DNA of 7,180 nucleotides from DATBHM01 sp036557505 (GCA_036557505.1 DATBHM010000057.1:1-7180); one strand, 5' to 3'; counted from the stretch's first letter, positions 1 through 7,081 are shown. The notes: generated from the letters alone by a model not told the origin. Numbers and translations are program-made.

Positions 1-134
1 CCGGAACGGGTCCTGAACGAGAACCATTCTTCGTGCGTTCACGCGTCGCATCGAGCGGCGACCGTTGCCGGCCATCTTCCACTGCGAGCTTCGTGTTCGT
101 TCTCGTCGATCGTCGCCCTGGGGGCGGGGCGGGG

Positions 135-140
135 AAGGAG
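135..140 (+). promoter_or_regulatory. Ribosome binding site fixing the start of the hydrolase gene
   Basis: AAGGAG lies six bases before the GTG at 147 and matches the anti-Shine-Dalgarno sequence well. It decides the start. An in-frame GTG at 33 would add 38 residues of arginine- and serine-rich sequence in front of a normal signal peptide and has no comparable site upstream. Confidence 0.8.
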
Positions 141-146
141 CAGCTC

Positions 147-2363
147 GTGAGGAGATGGCGCAAGCCGGCACGGCTCGGGGCCGTGACCGCCGGCCTGGCG
201 ATGGTCGCGATGTTCGGGCTCTCACCGGTCGGTCAAGCATCCGGCGGCCCCGGGCCGGCCGCGGAGACGCCGGCGTCGGGGTGCCAGATCGGCTCGAACC
301 CGGCCGTCAGCGGCGTGAAGCACCTGATCTACATCCAGTTCGACAACGTGCACTTCCGGCGCGACAACCCCGACGTCGCGTCCGACCTCGAGCAGATGCC
401 GCACCTGCTGAACTTCCTCGAGGGCAACGGCACCCTGTTCACCAACGACCACACGATCCTCATCTCGCACACCGCGGGTGGGATCCTGAGCTCGCTGACG
501 GGGCTGTACCCGGACCGCACGGGCCAGACGGTCACGAACAGCTACGACTACTACCCGTCGAACAAGATCCCGACGTTCACGTCGTCGTTCAAGTACTGGA
601 CTGCGCCCGTGGACCCGGTCAACGACACCCTGCCGAACATGATCACGGACGGGCAGAAGAACACGCCCGCGCCGTGGGTGCCGTTCACCCGGGCAGGCTG
701 TGACGTGGGCGGCGTCGGGACGGCCAACATCGAGCTCGAGAACAACTCGACGGCGGCGACCGGCGACATCACCCGCGTGTTCGGCGACGGCTCGCCCGAG
801 TGGAACGAGACCGTTGCCAACCCGCAGCTCGGCCAGACCGACTTCGTCGGCATCGCCATCCACTGTTCGCAGGACCCGTCGAGCGTGTGCGACAACAACC
901 CGAACGCGCACCCCGATCCGCTCCCCGACGAGCCGGGCGGCTACAACGGGTTCAACGCGCTGTACGGCGCGAAGTACGTCGACCCCGCCGTCACCGGCGG
1001 CCAGGCGTGCGTGAACGACACGAGCGGCCACGCGATCACCGACCCCGACGGGTACTGCGGCTTCCCGGGGTTCGACGGCATGTTCGCCAAGAACACGCTC
1101 GGCTACGTCGCACAGATGCAGGAGAACGGCGTCCCGGTCACGTACGGCTACATCTCCGACGTGCACGACCTCCACGCGCCGAACGCCAGCACGGACTCCT
1201 ACATCAGCAACGCCACCGGCCCGGACGAGATCGGGCACATGCAGCAGCTGCACGACTACGACATCGCGTTCAAGAACTTCTTCAAGAACCTGAACCAGCA
1301 CGGCATCAACAAGAAGAACACCGAGTTCGTGATCACGGTCGACGAGGGCGACCACTTCGCCGGCGGGATCGGCACGCCGGTCCAGGGTCAGCCGTGGCTG
1401 ACGTACACGCACGCCACGTGCACCAACCTCATGACATGCCCCGACAACCAGCTCGGTGAGGTCAACGCCAACCTCAAGGCGCTGGTGATGGCCCAGGATC
1501 CGTCGGCGACGCAGTCGTTCGACATCCACTTCGACGATGCGCCGACCGTTTACGTCAACGGCCAGCCGGACCGGACGGACCCAACCGTTCGCGAGCTGGA
1601 ACAGGCCGTGGGCGGGTTGACGTCGGTGGATCCCTACGTTCGGAGCGGCGGTGTCCCGCAGACGGTGCCCATGACCGCGGCCATGGCGGACACCGTGGAG
1701 GAACACACCCTGCACATGGTCAATACCGACCCCAACCGCACGCCGACATTCACGTTGTTCGGGAACGCCGACTTCTTCTTCACGACGTCGAACCCGTGCA
1801 GCAACGTGTCCGAGTGCGTGGTCACCGGGTTCGCATGGAACCACGGTGACGTGCAGGACGAGATCGCGAACACCTGGGCCGGCTTCGTCGGCCCCGGCGT
1901 CGCACACAACGGCATCGACTCGAGCACCTGGACGGACCACACGAACGTCCGCTCGACGTACCTGTCGCTCCTCGGGTTGCAGGACGACTACGTCCACGAC
2001 GGGCACGTCATCGTCCAGGCTCTCTCCAGGAAGGCGATGCCGTCGGCACTCGCGCCGAGCTACATCGCGGACCTCGAGAACGCCTACGAGCAGGTGAACG
2101 CGTCCTTCGGGCAGTTCGCCCACGACACGCTCACCGCGTCGACGAAGGCACTCGAGACCACGGACGACACGAAGTACACCAGCATCGAGAACACGATCAG
2201 CGACCTCACGGACCAACGCGACACGCTGGCCACGGCGATCAAGGACGCGCTGGACGCTGCCGCGTTCTCCGGGACGTCGATCTCGCAGTCGCAGGCCCAG
2301 GACTGGATCAACCAGGCCGACGACCTGCTGAGCCAGGCGGCGACCCTGGCGGCGAACTCCTAG
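147..2363 (+). CDS. Secreted alkaline-phosphatase-superfamily hydrolase (phosphoesterase/sulfatase-like)
   Basis: Seen: GTG start with a strong ribosome binding site, giving 738 aa. Residues 1-31 form a Sec signal peptide: basic VRRWRKPAR, a hydrophobic core, and likely cleavage after Gln-Ala31. The mature part carries alkaline-phosphatase-superfamily signatures in order: IQFDN with metal-ligand candidate Asp66; SHTAGG with Thr109 as likely nucleophile, followed by LTGLYPDRTGQ; SDVHDLH (Asp338-His343); VDEGDH (Asp399, Asp402, His403); WNHGD (His566); and TDHTNVRSTYLSLLG (His598). Ten cysteines suggest disulfides in an extracytoplasmic protein. After about residue 624 comes a helical, Ala/Asp/Thr-rich tail of some 115 residues without a membrane anchor, so the product is probably released. 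Family knowledge: such enzymes hydrolyse phosphate or sulfate esters with two metal ions. The substrate here is unknown; a phosphodiester, phosphonate or sulfate is possible. The gene is followed by a strong hairpin, so it is probably transcribed alone. Fold confidence is high; activity is inferred. Confidence 0.85.
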   Translation: MRRWRKPARLGAVTAGLAMVAMFGLSPVGQASGGPGPAAETPASGCQIGSNPAVSGVKHLIYIQFDNVHFRRDNPDVASDLEQMPHLLNFLEGNGTLFTNDHTILISHTAGGILSSLTGLYPDRTGQTVTNSYDYYPSNKIPTFTSSFKYWTAPVDPVNDTLPNMITDGQKNTPAPWVPFTRAGCDVGGVGTANIELENNSTAATGDITRVFGDGSPEWNETVANPQLGQTDFVGIAIHCSQDPSSVCDNNPNAHPDPLPDEPGGYNGFNALYGAKYVDPAVTGGQACVNDTSGHAITDPDGYCGFPGFDGMFAKNTLGYVAQMQENGVPVTYGYISDVHDLHAPNASTDSYISNATGPDEIGHMQQLHDYDIAFKNFFKNLNQHGINKKNTEFVITVDEGDHFAGGIGTPVQGQPWLTYTHATCTNLMTCPDNQLGEVNANLKALVMAQDPSATQSFDIHFDDAPTVYVNGQPDRTDPTVRELEQAVGGLTSVDPYVRSGGVPQTVPMTAAMADTVEEHTLHMVNTDPNRTPTFTLFGNADFFFTTSNPCSNVSECVVTGFAWNHGDVQDEIANTWAGFVGPGVAHNGIDSSTWTDHTNVRSTYLSLLGLQDDYVHDGHVIVQALSRKAMPSALAPSYIADLENAYEQVNASFGQFAHDTLTASTKALETTDDTKYTSIENTISDLTDQRDTLATAIKDALDAAAFSGTSISQSQAQDWINQADDLLSQAATLAANS

Positions 2364-2390
2364 GGAGGAGTCCGCCGCCGTCGCACCACC

Positions 2391-2423
2391 GGGGCCGGGG
2401 TCCGCTTCGCGGACCCCGGCCCC
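2391..2423 (+). terminator. Strong hairpin terminator after the hydrolase gene
   Basis: A perfect 15-bp inverted repeat, with left arm GGGGCCGGGGTCCGC at 2391-2405, a three-base TTC loop and right arm at 2409-2423, begins 27 bases after the TAG stop. No T tract follows (the next bases are TCCCCCGCCC). It is therefore either an actinobacterial-type terminator lacking a U tail or a 3'-end stabilising stem. It separates the hydrolase gene from the regulator promoter just downstream. Confidence 0.75.
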
Positions 2424-2464
2424 TCCCCCGCCCGAGGCGCCGCTCGAAATCGGACACCGGTCGC

Positions 2465-2470
2465 TACCAT
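2465..2470 (+). promoter_or_regulatory. Candidate -10 hexamer for a leaderless regulator transcript
   Basis: TACCAT fits the actinobacterial TANNNT -10 consensus and ends eight bases before the GTG at 2479. Transcription would start at or within a base or two of that GTG. No Shine-Dalgarno-like sequence lies between them (the bases are CGCGGACC), which agrees with leaderless translation. No convincing -35 element is visible 16-18 bases upstream. Confidence 0.5.
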
Positions 2471-2478
2471 CGCGGACC

Positions 2479-5400
2479 GTGCGAATCGACGTGATCGGGA
2501 CACCCGCCGTCGCCGGTCCTGACGGCATCCTCTCCGGGACCGCCCTCGGCGGGCGCCGTGCGCAGGTCGCCCTGGTCGCGCTGGCGCTCGAGCGGGGAGG
2601 GATCCCCGCCGATCGGCTCGCGGCCAGGATCTGGCCGGACGACCCGCCGAGGACATGGCCGGTGGCGCTCCGTGGCGTGATCCGGGCCATCCGGTCGGCG
2701 ACCGCCGAGATCGGCGGCGGGGAGAACCGGCTGATCACCACGGTCCCCGGCGGCTACCGCATCTCGGAGGGCACCGAGGTGGACCTCGTCGCCGCGGAGT
2801 CGTCCGTTCGAACCGCGATCGAGCTCGCCGCGGCCGGGCGGCTCCGGGCGGCGCTCGACGTGGCCGAGCCGCTGACGCGGCTCCGGGGCGAACAGGTCCT
2901 CCCCGGCGAGGAGGGCGACTGGCTGCGGCCCCACCGCGGCGCCCTGGACGAGGTCGGCCGCCGGGCGCTCGAGATCGTCGTCACGGCCGCCGGGCGCGTG
3001 GGCGACCACGGCTCGGGCGTGGCCGCGGGCCACGCCCTCGTCGCGGGGTGGCCGCTGGAAGAGGCCGCCCACCGGCTGCTCATCGAGGCCCTGACGGCGG
3101 CGGGCGACCGGGCGGGCGCCGTGGGGGCGTTCGAGCGATGCCGCACGATCCTCGCCGACGAGCTCGGCGTCGACCCATCGGCCGAGACGGTCCGCGTGTA
3201 CCTCGCCGCGCTGAGCGATCAGGCGCCGACGGCACGGGCCCCCATCCCCCGGCGAACGGGTTCGTTCGTGGGCCGGACGGCGGAATCCGCCCGGTTGGCG
3301 GCGGCGGTCGAGGCCCCCGGCCTGGTGACGCTCACGGGCGTCGGCGGCGTCGGCAAGTCCAGGCTGGCCGCACGGGTCGGCGCGTCGGCCGGGGAGTACC
3401 CCGGGGGGCGGCTCTGGGTGTCCGTCGAGCCCGTGTCGCAGGATGCCCTGGTGGCCGCCACGGTCGCCCTGGCGCTGGGGATCCCGCCCGGAACCGACGA
3501 CGCGGCCACCTCGGTGGCGGACCGGCTGGCGCCCCTCGGACGCACCCTGCTGGTGCTGGACGGCTGCGAGCGCTCGCTCGACGGCGTCGCGACGCTCGTC
3601 GCCGACCTGCTCGCACGGTGCCCCCTGCTCACGGTGCTGCTGACCAGCCAGGTGGCGCTCGGCCTCCGCGACGAGGCCGAGGTTCGGCTCGAGCCCTTCC
3701 CGGCCCCCGCCGGCGAGGAGTGGGCGGCCGGCGATCCCCTTGCCGAGCTGCTCGTGGACCGCGTTCGCGAGGGCGGCGGCGATCTTCCCCTCGACGAACG
3801 AACCGGACCGGCGGTGGCGGAGCTCCTCCGGCGGTGCGCGGGCCTGCCGCTCGCGGTCGAGCTCGTCGCGGCCCAGCTCACCGCCGTGCCGGTGGGCGAC
3901 CTCCTCGACCAGATCGACACCGTCGTCGGGGACGACTCCGACCCGCTCCGGGCCATCGCCCGGGGGACGTACGACGCGCTCGAGCCCGACGAGGCCGCCG
4001 TCTTCCGCCGCATCTCGGTGCTCGAGGGCAGCGTCGGACTCGCGTTCCTCCGTCGGTCGGTCTCGGGCGGCGGCGTGGCGCCGGTGCGGGTCGTCCGCAT
4101 CCTCCGGGAGCTCGCGGCGGGCGGGCTCGTGGGCGTCGACCGGTCGGGACCACGGTGGCGATACCGGCAGGACGACGACCTCCACCGGTTCGCCAGAGAG
4201 CTCCTCGTGGCGCAGGGCGAGGAGGAGGCGGCGTTCGCCCGGCTCGCCGACGCGGTGCGGGCGCTGCTCCCGGACGACGCGCGCGACCCGCCGGCGGCGT
4301 ATCAGGACGCCGTGACGGACGTGCTCGGGTGCGTCCGGTCGCTGTTCTCGGGCGGGCTCGCCGGCGTCGCCGACGGCGACCGCTGCCTCGAGCTGGCCTT
4401 CCGCCTCCATCGGTACTGGGCATCGACCCACGTGATGGAGGGCCGATTCTGGCTGTCGCAGCTGCTCGCCCGGTACCCGGACGCGCCGTGGGCCGCGAAC
4501 GCCGTCTACGCGCTGGGCTACCTCGACTACTGGTCGGGCGACACCGGGCCGGCCATCGTCGAGCTCACCTCGGCGGTCGAGCGCCTCAAGGGGCGGGACG
4601 ACTCGTATGTCGCCCGCGCGCTGATCTACCTGGCCGGCCTGCTGGACGACCAGGATCGTGTGGACGAGGCGATCGCCTGCATCCGCCGGGCCATGGACGC
4701 GGCGCGTCCGTTCGGAACGGACCTCCAGGTCGCCGCGGCGATGGGCCTCGGCAGCGTGCTGTCGGAACGGGGAGATCCCGATGCCGCCCGATACGCGGTG
4801 GAGGCCATCGAGCTGTGCCGCGGCGGCGGCTCCCGCGAGCAACTGGCGGCGGCACTCCCTACGGCGGCGATGGTGTGCTGGCAGGTCGGAGCCCTCCGCG
4901 AGGCCGCCGAGCTGGTCGAGGAGGCCCGCCCCCTGCACACGGAATCACGGCGGATCGCCCGGGTCGTCCTGCTCTCGGTCTCGGCGGGGCTCGCCCTCGC
5001 CGGCGGCGACCCCGGGGCGGCCGTGGACATCGGTTCCCTCGCCGACGAGGAGGGGACCGACCTCGGCGTCGAACGGGAAATGCCGCTGATCCGGTCCGTG
5101 CTGGCGCGGGCGATGCTGGCCGCCGGCGACGTCGCCGGAGCCGCCGGGCGGGTGGCCGGAGCCATCCGGGCCGCCACGGCCATGGGGTTCGCCTATCCGC
5201 TGGCCATCGGGCTGGAGACCGCCGCGCTGGTGCTGAGGGCCTCGGGGGCCGCGGACGACCCCGAGCTGGATCTGCTCCTCACCGCCGCCGCCGGCATCCG
5301 TTCCCGCGGCGACCGGCCGCCGCCCGCCCCGCTCAGGGCCGCCGTCGAGCGGCTCCGGGCGTCGGTCCCGGGGGCGGCGACGACGGCCGCGCCCGGTTCG

Positions 5401-5499
5401 TCCGCCGCGGCGGACCTCGCGCTCCGGCTGTTGGCCGGCGTCGGAGGGGTCCTCGCCCCCGTCGATGCCCACGAGGACGATCGAACCGAACGGCTGTAA
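2479..5499 (+). CDS. AfsR/SARP-type regulator with BTAD, NB-ARC (STAND) ATPase and helical repeats
   Basis: Seen: 1006 aa with a GTG start. Residues 1-95 form an OmpR-type winged helix (GGRRAQVALVALAL, ADRLAARIWPDDPP, then the wing VPGGYRIS). Residues 100-248 are a bacterial transcriptional activation domain, ending in RCRTILADELGVDPS. Residues 263-460 are an NB-ARC ATPase: FVGR at 263-266, Walker A GVGGVGKS at 287-294 (Lys293), Walker B LLVLDGCE with Asp361, TSQ at 389-391, and GLPL at 455-458. A winged-helix region (about 490-590) follows, then TPR-like Ala/Leu-rich helical repeats from about 635 to 910 and a low-complexity tail. Family knowledge: SARPs activate promoters by binding direct repeats one helical turn apart. 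The ATPase and repeats gate this by nucleotide and ligand or protein binding, as in AfsR. The domain order is complete with no internal break. Its target is inferred: the operator-like array overlapping its own stop codon and preceding the next gene is the obvious candidate. It is not a proven afsR orthologue, so no symbol is given. Confidence 0.9.
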   Translation: MRIDVIGTPAVAGPDGILSGTALGGRRAQVALVALALERGGIPADRLAARIWPDDPPRTWPVALRGVIRAIRSATAEIGGGENRLITTVPGGYRISEGTEVDLVAAESSVRTAIELAAAGRLRAALDVAEPLTRLRGEQVLPGEEGDWLRPHRGALDEVGRRALEIVVTAAGRVGDHGSGVAAGHALVAGWPLEEAAHRLLIEALTAAGDRAGAVGAFERCRTILADELGVDPSAETVRVYLAALSDQAPTARAPIPRRTGSFVGRTAESARLAAAVEAPGLVTLTGVGGVGKSRLAARVGASAGEYPGGRLWVSVEPVSQDALVAATVALALGIPPGTDDAATSVADRLAPLGRTLLVLDGCERSLDGVATLVADLLARCPLLTVLLTSQVALGLRDEAEVRLEPFPAPAGEEWAAGDPLAELLVDRVREGGGDLPLDERTGPAVAELLRRCAGLPLAVELVAAQLTAVPVGDLLDQIDTVVGDDSDPLRAIARGTYDALEPDEAAVFRRISVLEGSVGLAFLRRSVSGGGVAPVRVVRILRELAAGGLVGVDRSGPRWRYRQDDDLHRFARELLVAQGEEEAAFARLADAVRALLPDDARDPPAAYQDAVTDVLGCVRSLFSGGLAGVADGDRCLELAFRLHRYWASTHVMEGRFWLSQLLARYPDAPWAANAVYALGYLDYWSGDTGPAIVELTSAVERLKGRDDSYVARALIYLAGLLDDQDRVDEAIACIRRAMDAARPFGTDLQVAAAMGLGSVLSERGDPDAARYAVEAIELCRGGGSREQLAAALPTAAMVCWQVGALREAAELVEEARPLHTESRRIARVVLLSVSAGLALAGGDPGAAVDIGSLADEEGTDLGVEREMPLIRSVLARAMLAAGDVAGAAGRVAGAIRAATAMGFAYPLAIGLETAALVLRASGAADDPELDLLLTAAAGIRSRGDRPPPAPLRAAVERLRASVPGAATTAAPGSSAAADLALRLLAGVGGVLAPVDAHEDDRTERL

Positions 5500-5545
5500 C
5501 TCCGGCGTAACGCCGGGACCGCGGCGCGCGTTACTTCGGCGTTAC
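5496..5545. promoter_or_regulatory. Symmetric four-pentamer operator-like array (GTWAC repeats, GlnR-box-like)
   Basis: GTAAC occurs at 5496-5500 and 5507-5511, and GTTAC at 5530-5534 and 5541-5545. Within each pair the start-to-start spacing is exactly 11 bp. The two pairs are related by exact dyad symmetry about 5520.5. Read outward-in, the half-sites are GTAACTCCGGCGTAACGC on the + strand and GTAACGCCGAAGTAACGC on the - strand, identical at 15 of 18 positions. Family knowledge: OmpR-type winged-helix proteins, including SARPs and GlnR, bind repeats one turn apart, and the published Streptomyces GlnR box is gTnAc-n6-GaAAc. The array ends 60 bp before the ATG of the downstream gene and overlaps the stop codon of the regulator gene. 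Which protein binds it is not known. Confidence 0.65.
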
Positions 5546-5553
5546 CGCGGTCC
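5516..5553 (+). repeat. Inverted repeat inside the operator region
   Basis: The 9-bp arms GGACCGCGG (5516-5524) and CCGCGGTCC (5545-5553) are perfect inverted repeats around a 20-base loop that contains the third and most of the fourth GTWAC pentamer. It has its own symmetry centre, about 5534.5, so it is distinct from the operator dyad. It could fold in RNA as a weak terminator of the regulator transcript, but no T run follows. Confidence 0.45.
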
Positions 5554-5594
5554 TGTCCACTGGCGCCGGATCAGACGGTCTGGTCCACCGAACC

Positions 5595-5600
5595 AGGAGG
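5595..5600 (+). promoter_or_regulatory. Ribosome binding site of the propeller-like gene
   Basis: AGGAGG sits five bases before the ATG at 5606 and is a full Shine-Dalgarno match. It selects this ATG over in-frame upstream starts, such as one at 5465 that would overlap the end of the regulator gene and read through the operator array. Confidence 0.85.
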
Positions 5601-5605
5601 ACTCG

Positions 5606-7081
5606 ATGCGACGAACGTTGCACCCCTTCGGAGATCGACGTCGCCCGGCCAGGATCGGCGCCGGGATCGCCGTCGCGGCGGCCGCCGTCGCCGTGATGGC
5701 CTCGCCCGCCTCGGCCGGGACCGCGGGCCTGGCTGCGAAGCCGGGCCCGACTCGAGCACCGATCGTCCTCCAGGACCACATCGAGATGTTCGGGGTGGAC
5801 CTGGCGAGCGACTCGGCCGGCACCGCGTACCTCGGCTGGATCTCCTCCGCCAACGGGACGAGCGACGCCCGCACGGTGCACCTCTGCGTCCTGCCGAAGG
5901 GCGCATCGGCCTGCGCCGGCGGCATCATGTCGACGGATTCGCTCGACCACGCGGGCGCCCGCGACATCCGGGTGCTGGCCACGTCCACCGGCCACGTCAC
6001 GCTCCTGTGGTTCCACGACACAGCGGGGTCGGTCAACGGCCCCAACGGCGGGCGCGTGGCGACGGCCACCTACCAGCGGGGCGGCACGCTGTCGGACGGG
6101 ACCGACCGGTTCGACGCGCCGAGCTTCGGCGACCTGTTCGCCGCGGCGAACGGCCCCGGAGGCACCATCTGGACGCTCACGTGGAGCACCGTCAACGACG
6201 GGCGGGAGCTGCAGGTCCACCCGGGGTTCACGGCCCCGGCGCACAACCTGACCACGCCGTACCGGGTGATCCACGGCTGGCTGGCGTTCGCCGGATCGAG
6301 GGCCGTGATCGCGGTCGACAAGGACGGCGCCATCGGCGAGCCGGTCGCCTACACGAGCGGCACCACGTCGTTTCCGGCGTTCAAGAAGGTGCTCCACACG
6401 TGGAACCTCGGCGGCGCGGTCGGCATGGTCGGCACACGCTCGGGCGTCCGCCTGGCGGCGGGCACCGACAACGCCAGCTACCAGCCGGTGATCTCGAAGT
6501 TCGCCGGGACGTCGTTCGGACCGCCACACCTCGACGGCGACACCAACCCCTGCGCCCCGTCCTCCCACGACCTGGTGACGGACGCCAGCGGTCGGGTCGC
6601 CGACGCCTCAGCCGAGTGCAGCCAGGTCGCCGTGGCCAACCTCGCGAACACCACCAACGCGGCGATCGTCCGGTTCAACACGGGGGGAACGCCGGCCGGT
6701 ACCACCCCCCAGATCGCGACCACGCCCCGGGGGATCGCCTGGGTCGCCTGGGGCATCGAGTCGAACACCGCGGACAAGCTGAAGGTCGTGCCGGTCCTCC
6801 TGCCGGGACTCGAGACGTCCGTGACGCACTCCGGCCCCGGCGGAACGGTCACCGTCACCGGCCCCGCCAAGTGCCTGCCGGCCGTCCAGGCGCCGGTCAA
6901 GGTCACCGCCCATCCGGCGCAGGGGTTCCACCTCGCGGGGACGACGCTGAAGCTCGCCGGCACGAACGTGCACGGCACGATCAACGGGGCGTCCATCCCG
7001 CCGGGCGCCAGTCGCAAGCTGGTGGGGACCGCGACATTCACCCGGTCCGGGCAACCGGCGAAGCGCGTCTGGCCACGCTGA
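5606..7081 (+). CDS. Secreted protein, putative seven-bladed beta-propeller plus C-terminal beta-sandwich; family not recognised
   Basis: Seen: ATG with a full ribosome binding site, giving 491 aa. Residues 1-37 form a signal peptide: arginine-rich start, a core of Ala/Val residues from about 17 to 32, and Ala-Ser-Ala37 cleavage. Similar short blocks (small or charged turn, then a hydrophobic strand often ending in Trp) recur near residues 69-78, 125-135, 183-193, 230-238, 275-283, 325-333 and 374-382. This is about every 44-58 residues, as in a seven-bladed beta-propeller. Residues about 395-491 are rich in Thr, Val and Gly and resemble an Ig-like beta-sandwich. No catalytic motif, sortase signal or membrane anchor is visible, so a binding or structural role outside the cell is inferred. 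The protein as read ends in Gln-Pro-Ala-Lys-Arg-Val-Trp-Pro-Arg and has an odd number (five) of cysteines, which suggests that its end is shifted out of frame. Expression may be controlled by the GTWAC array 60 bp upstream. The gene is real; the fold is a prediction. Confidence 0.8.
   Translation: MRRTLHPFGDRRRPARIGAGIAVAAAAVAVMASPASAGTAGLAAKPGPTRAPIVLQDHIEMFGVDLASDSAGTAYLGWISSANGTSDARTVHLCVLPKGASACAGGIMSTDSLDHAGARDIRVLATSTGHVTLLWFHDTAGSVNGPNGGRVATATYQRGGTLSDGTDRFDAPSFGDLFAAANGPGGTIWTLTWSTVNDGRELQVHPGFTAPAHNLTTPYRVIHGWLAFAGSRAVIAVDKDGAIGEPVAYTSGTTSFPAFKKVLHTWNLGGAVGMVGTRSGVRLAAGTDNASYQPVISKFAGTSFGPPHLDGDTNPCAPSSHDLVTDASGRVADASAECSQVAVANLANTTNAAIVRFNTGGTPAGTTPQIATTPRGIAWVAWGIESNTADKLKVVPVLLPGLETSVTHSGPGGTVTVTGPAKCLPAVQAPVKVTAHPAQGFHLAGTTLKLAGTNVHGTINGASIPPGASRKLVGTATFTRSGQPAKRVWPR

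Noticed and set aside
16..34. Imperfect small hairpin (ACGAGAA / TTC-T-TCGT) near the window start
   Set aside because: Short, bulged, and without context upstream of position 1. It cannot be called a terminator or an operator.
33..146. Upstream in-frame GTG start for the hydrolase
   Set aside because: It would bury the signal peptide behind 38 non-hydrophobic residues. The GTG at 147 has AAGGAG at ideal spacing.
273..284. Lipobox-like Ala-Ser-Gly-Cys46 in the hydrolase
   Set aside because: The -3 residue is Ala instead of Leu, and the cysteine lies 15 residues past the likely signal-peptidase-I site, away from the hydrophobic core. The protein is not a lipoprotein on this evidence.
222..2741. 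839-codon open frame on the - strand opposite the hydrolase gene
   Set aside because: Its translation is Arg/Val/Gly/Asp-rich with no domain, and it runs across the terminator and into the regulator gene. Long antisense frames are expected where GC at third positions is very high. The + strand gene has clear motifs and a signal peptide.
2464..4938. 824-codon open frame on the - strand opposite the regulator gene
   Set aside because: Low-complexity Arg/Gly/Pro/His-rich translation without motifs. It is a shadow of the well-supported SARP-NB-ARC gene.
2655..5510. 951-codon + strand frame overlapping the regulator gene
   Set aside because: Almost entirely Arg, Gly, Pro and Ala. It is a frame-shifted shadow of the regulator and has no ribosome binding site.
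5572..5582. Short palindrome CAGAC-G-GTCTG before the propeller-like gene
   Set aside because: Five-base arms are common by chance in GC-rich DNA, and no second copy supports a binding site.
5465..5605. Upstream in-frame ATG for the propeller-like gene, overlapping the regulator gene
   Set aside because: It would place the operator array inside coding sequence and 47 residues before an obvious signal peptide. The ATG at 5606 has AGGAGG five bases upstream.
5633..5656. Twin-arginine (Tat) signal in the propeller-like protein (Asp-Arg-Arg-Arg-Pro-Ala-Arg-Ile)
   Set aside because: There is no hydrophobic residue at the +2 position after the arginine pair, and a proline follows. An ordinary Sec signal fits better.
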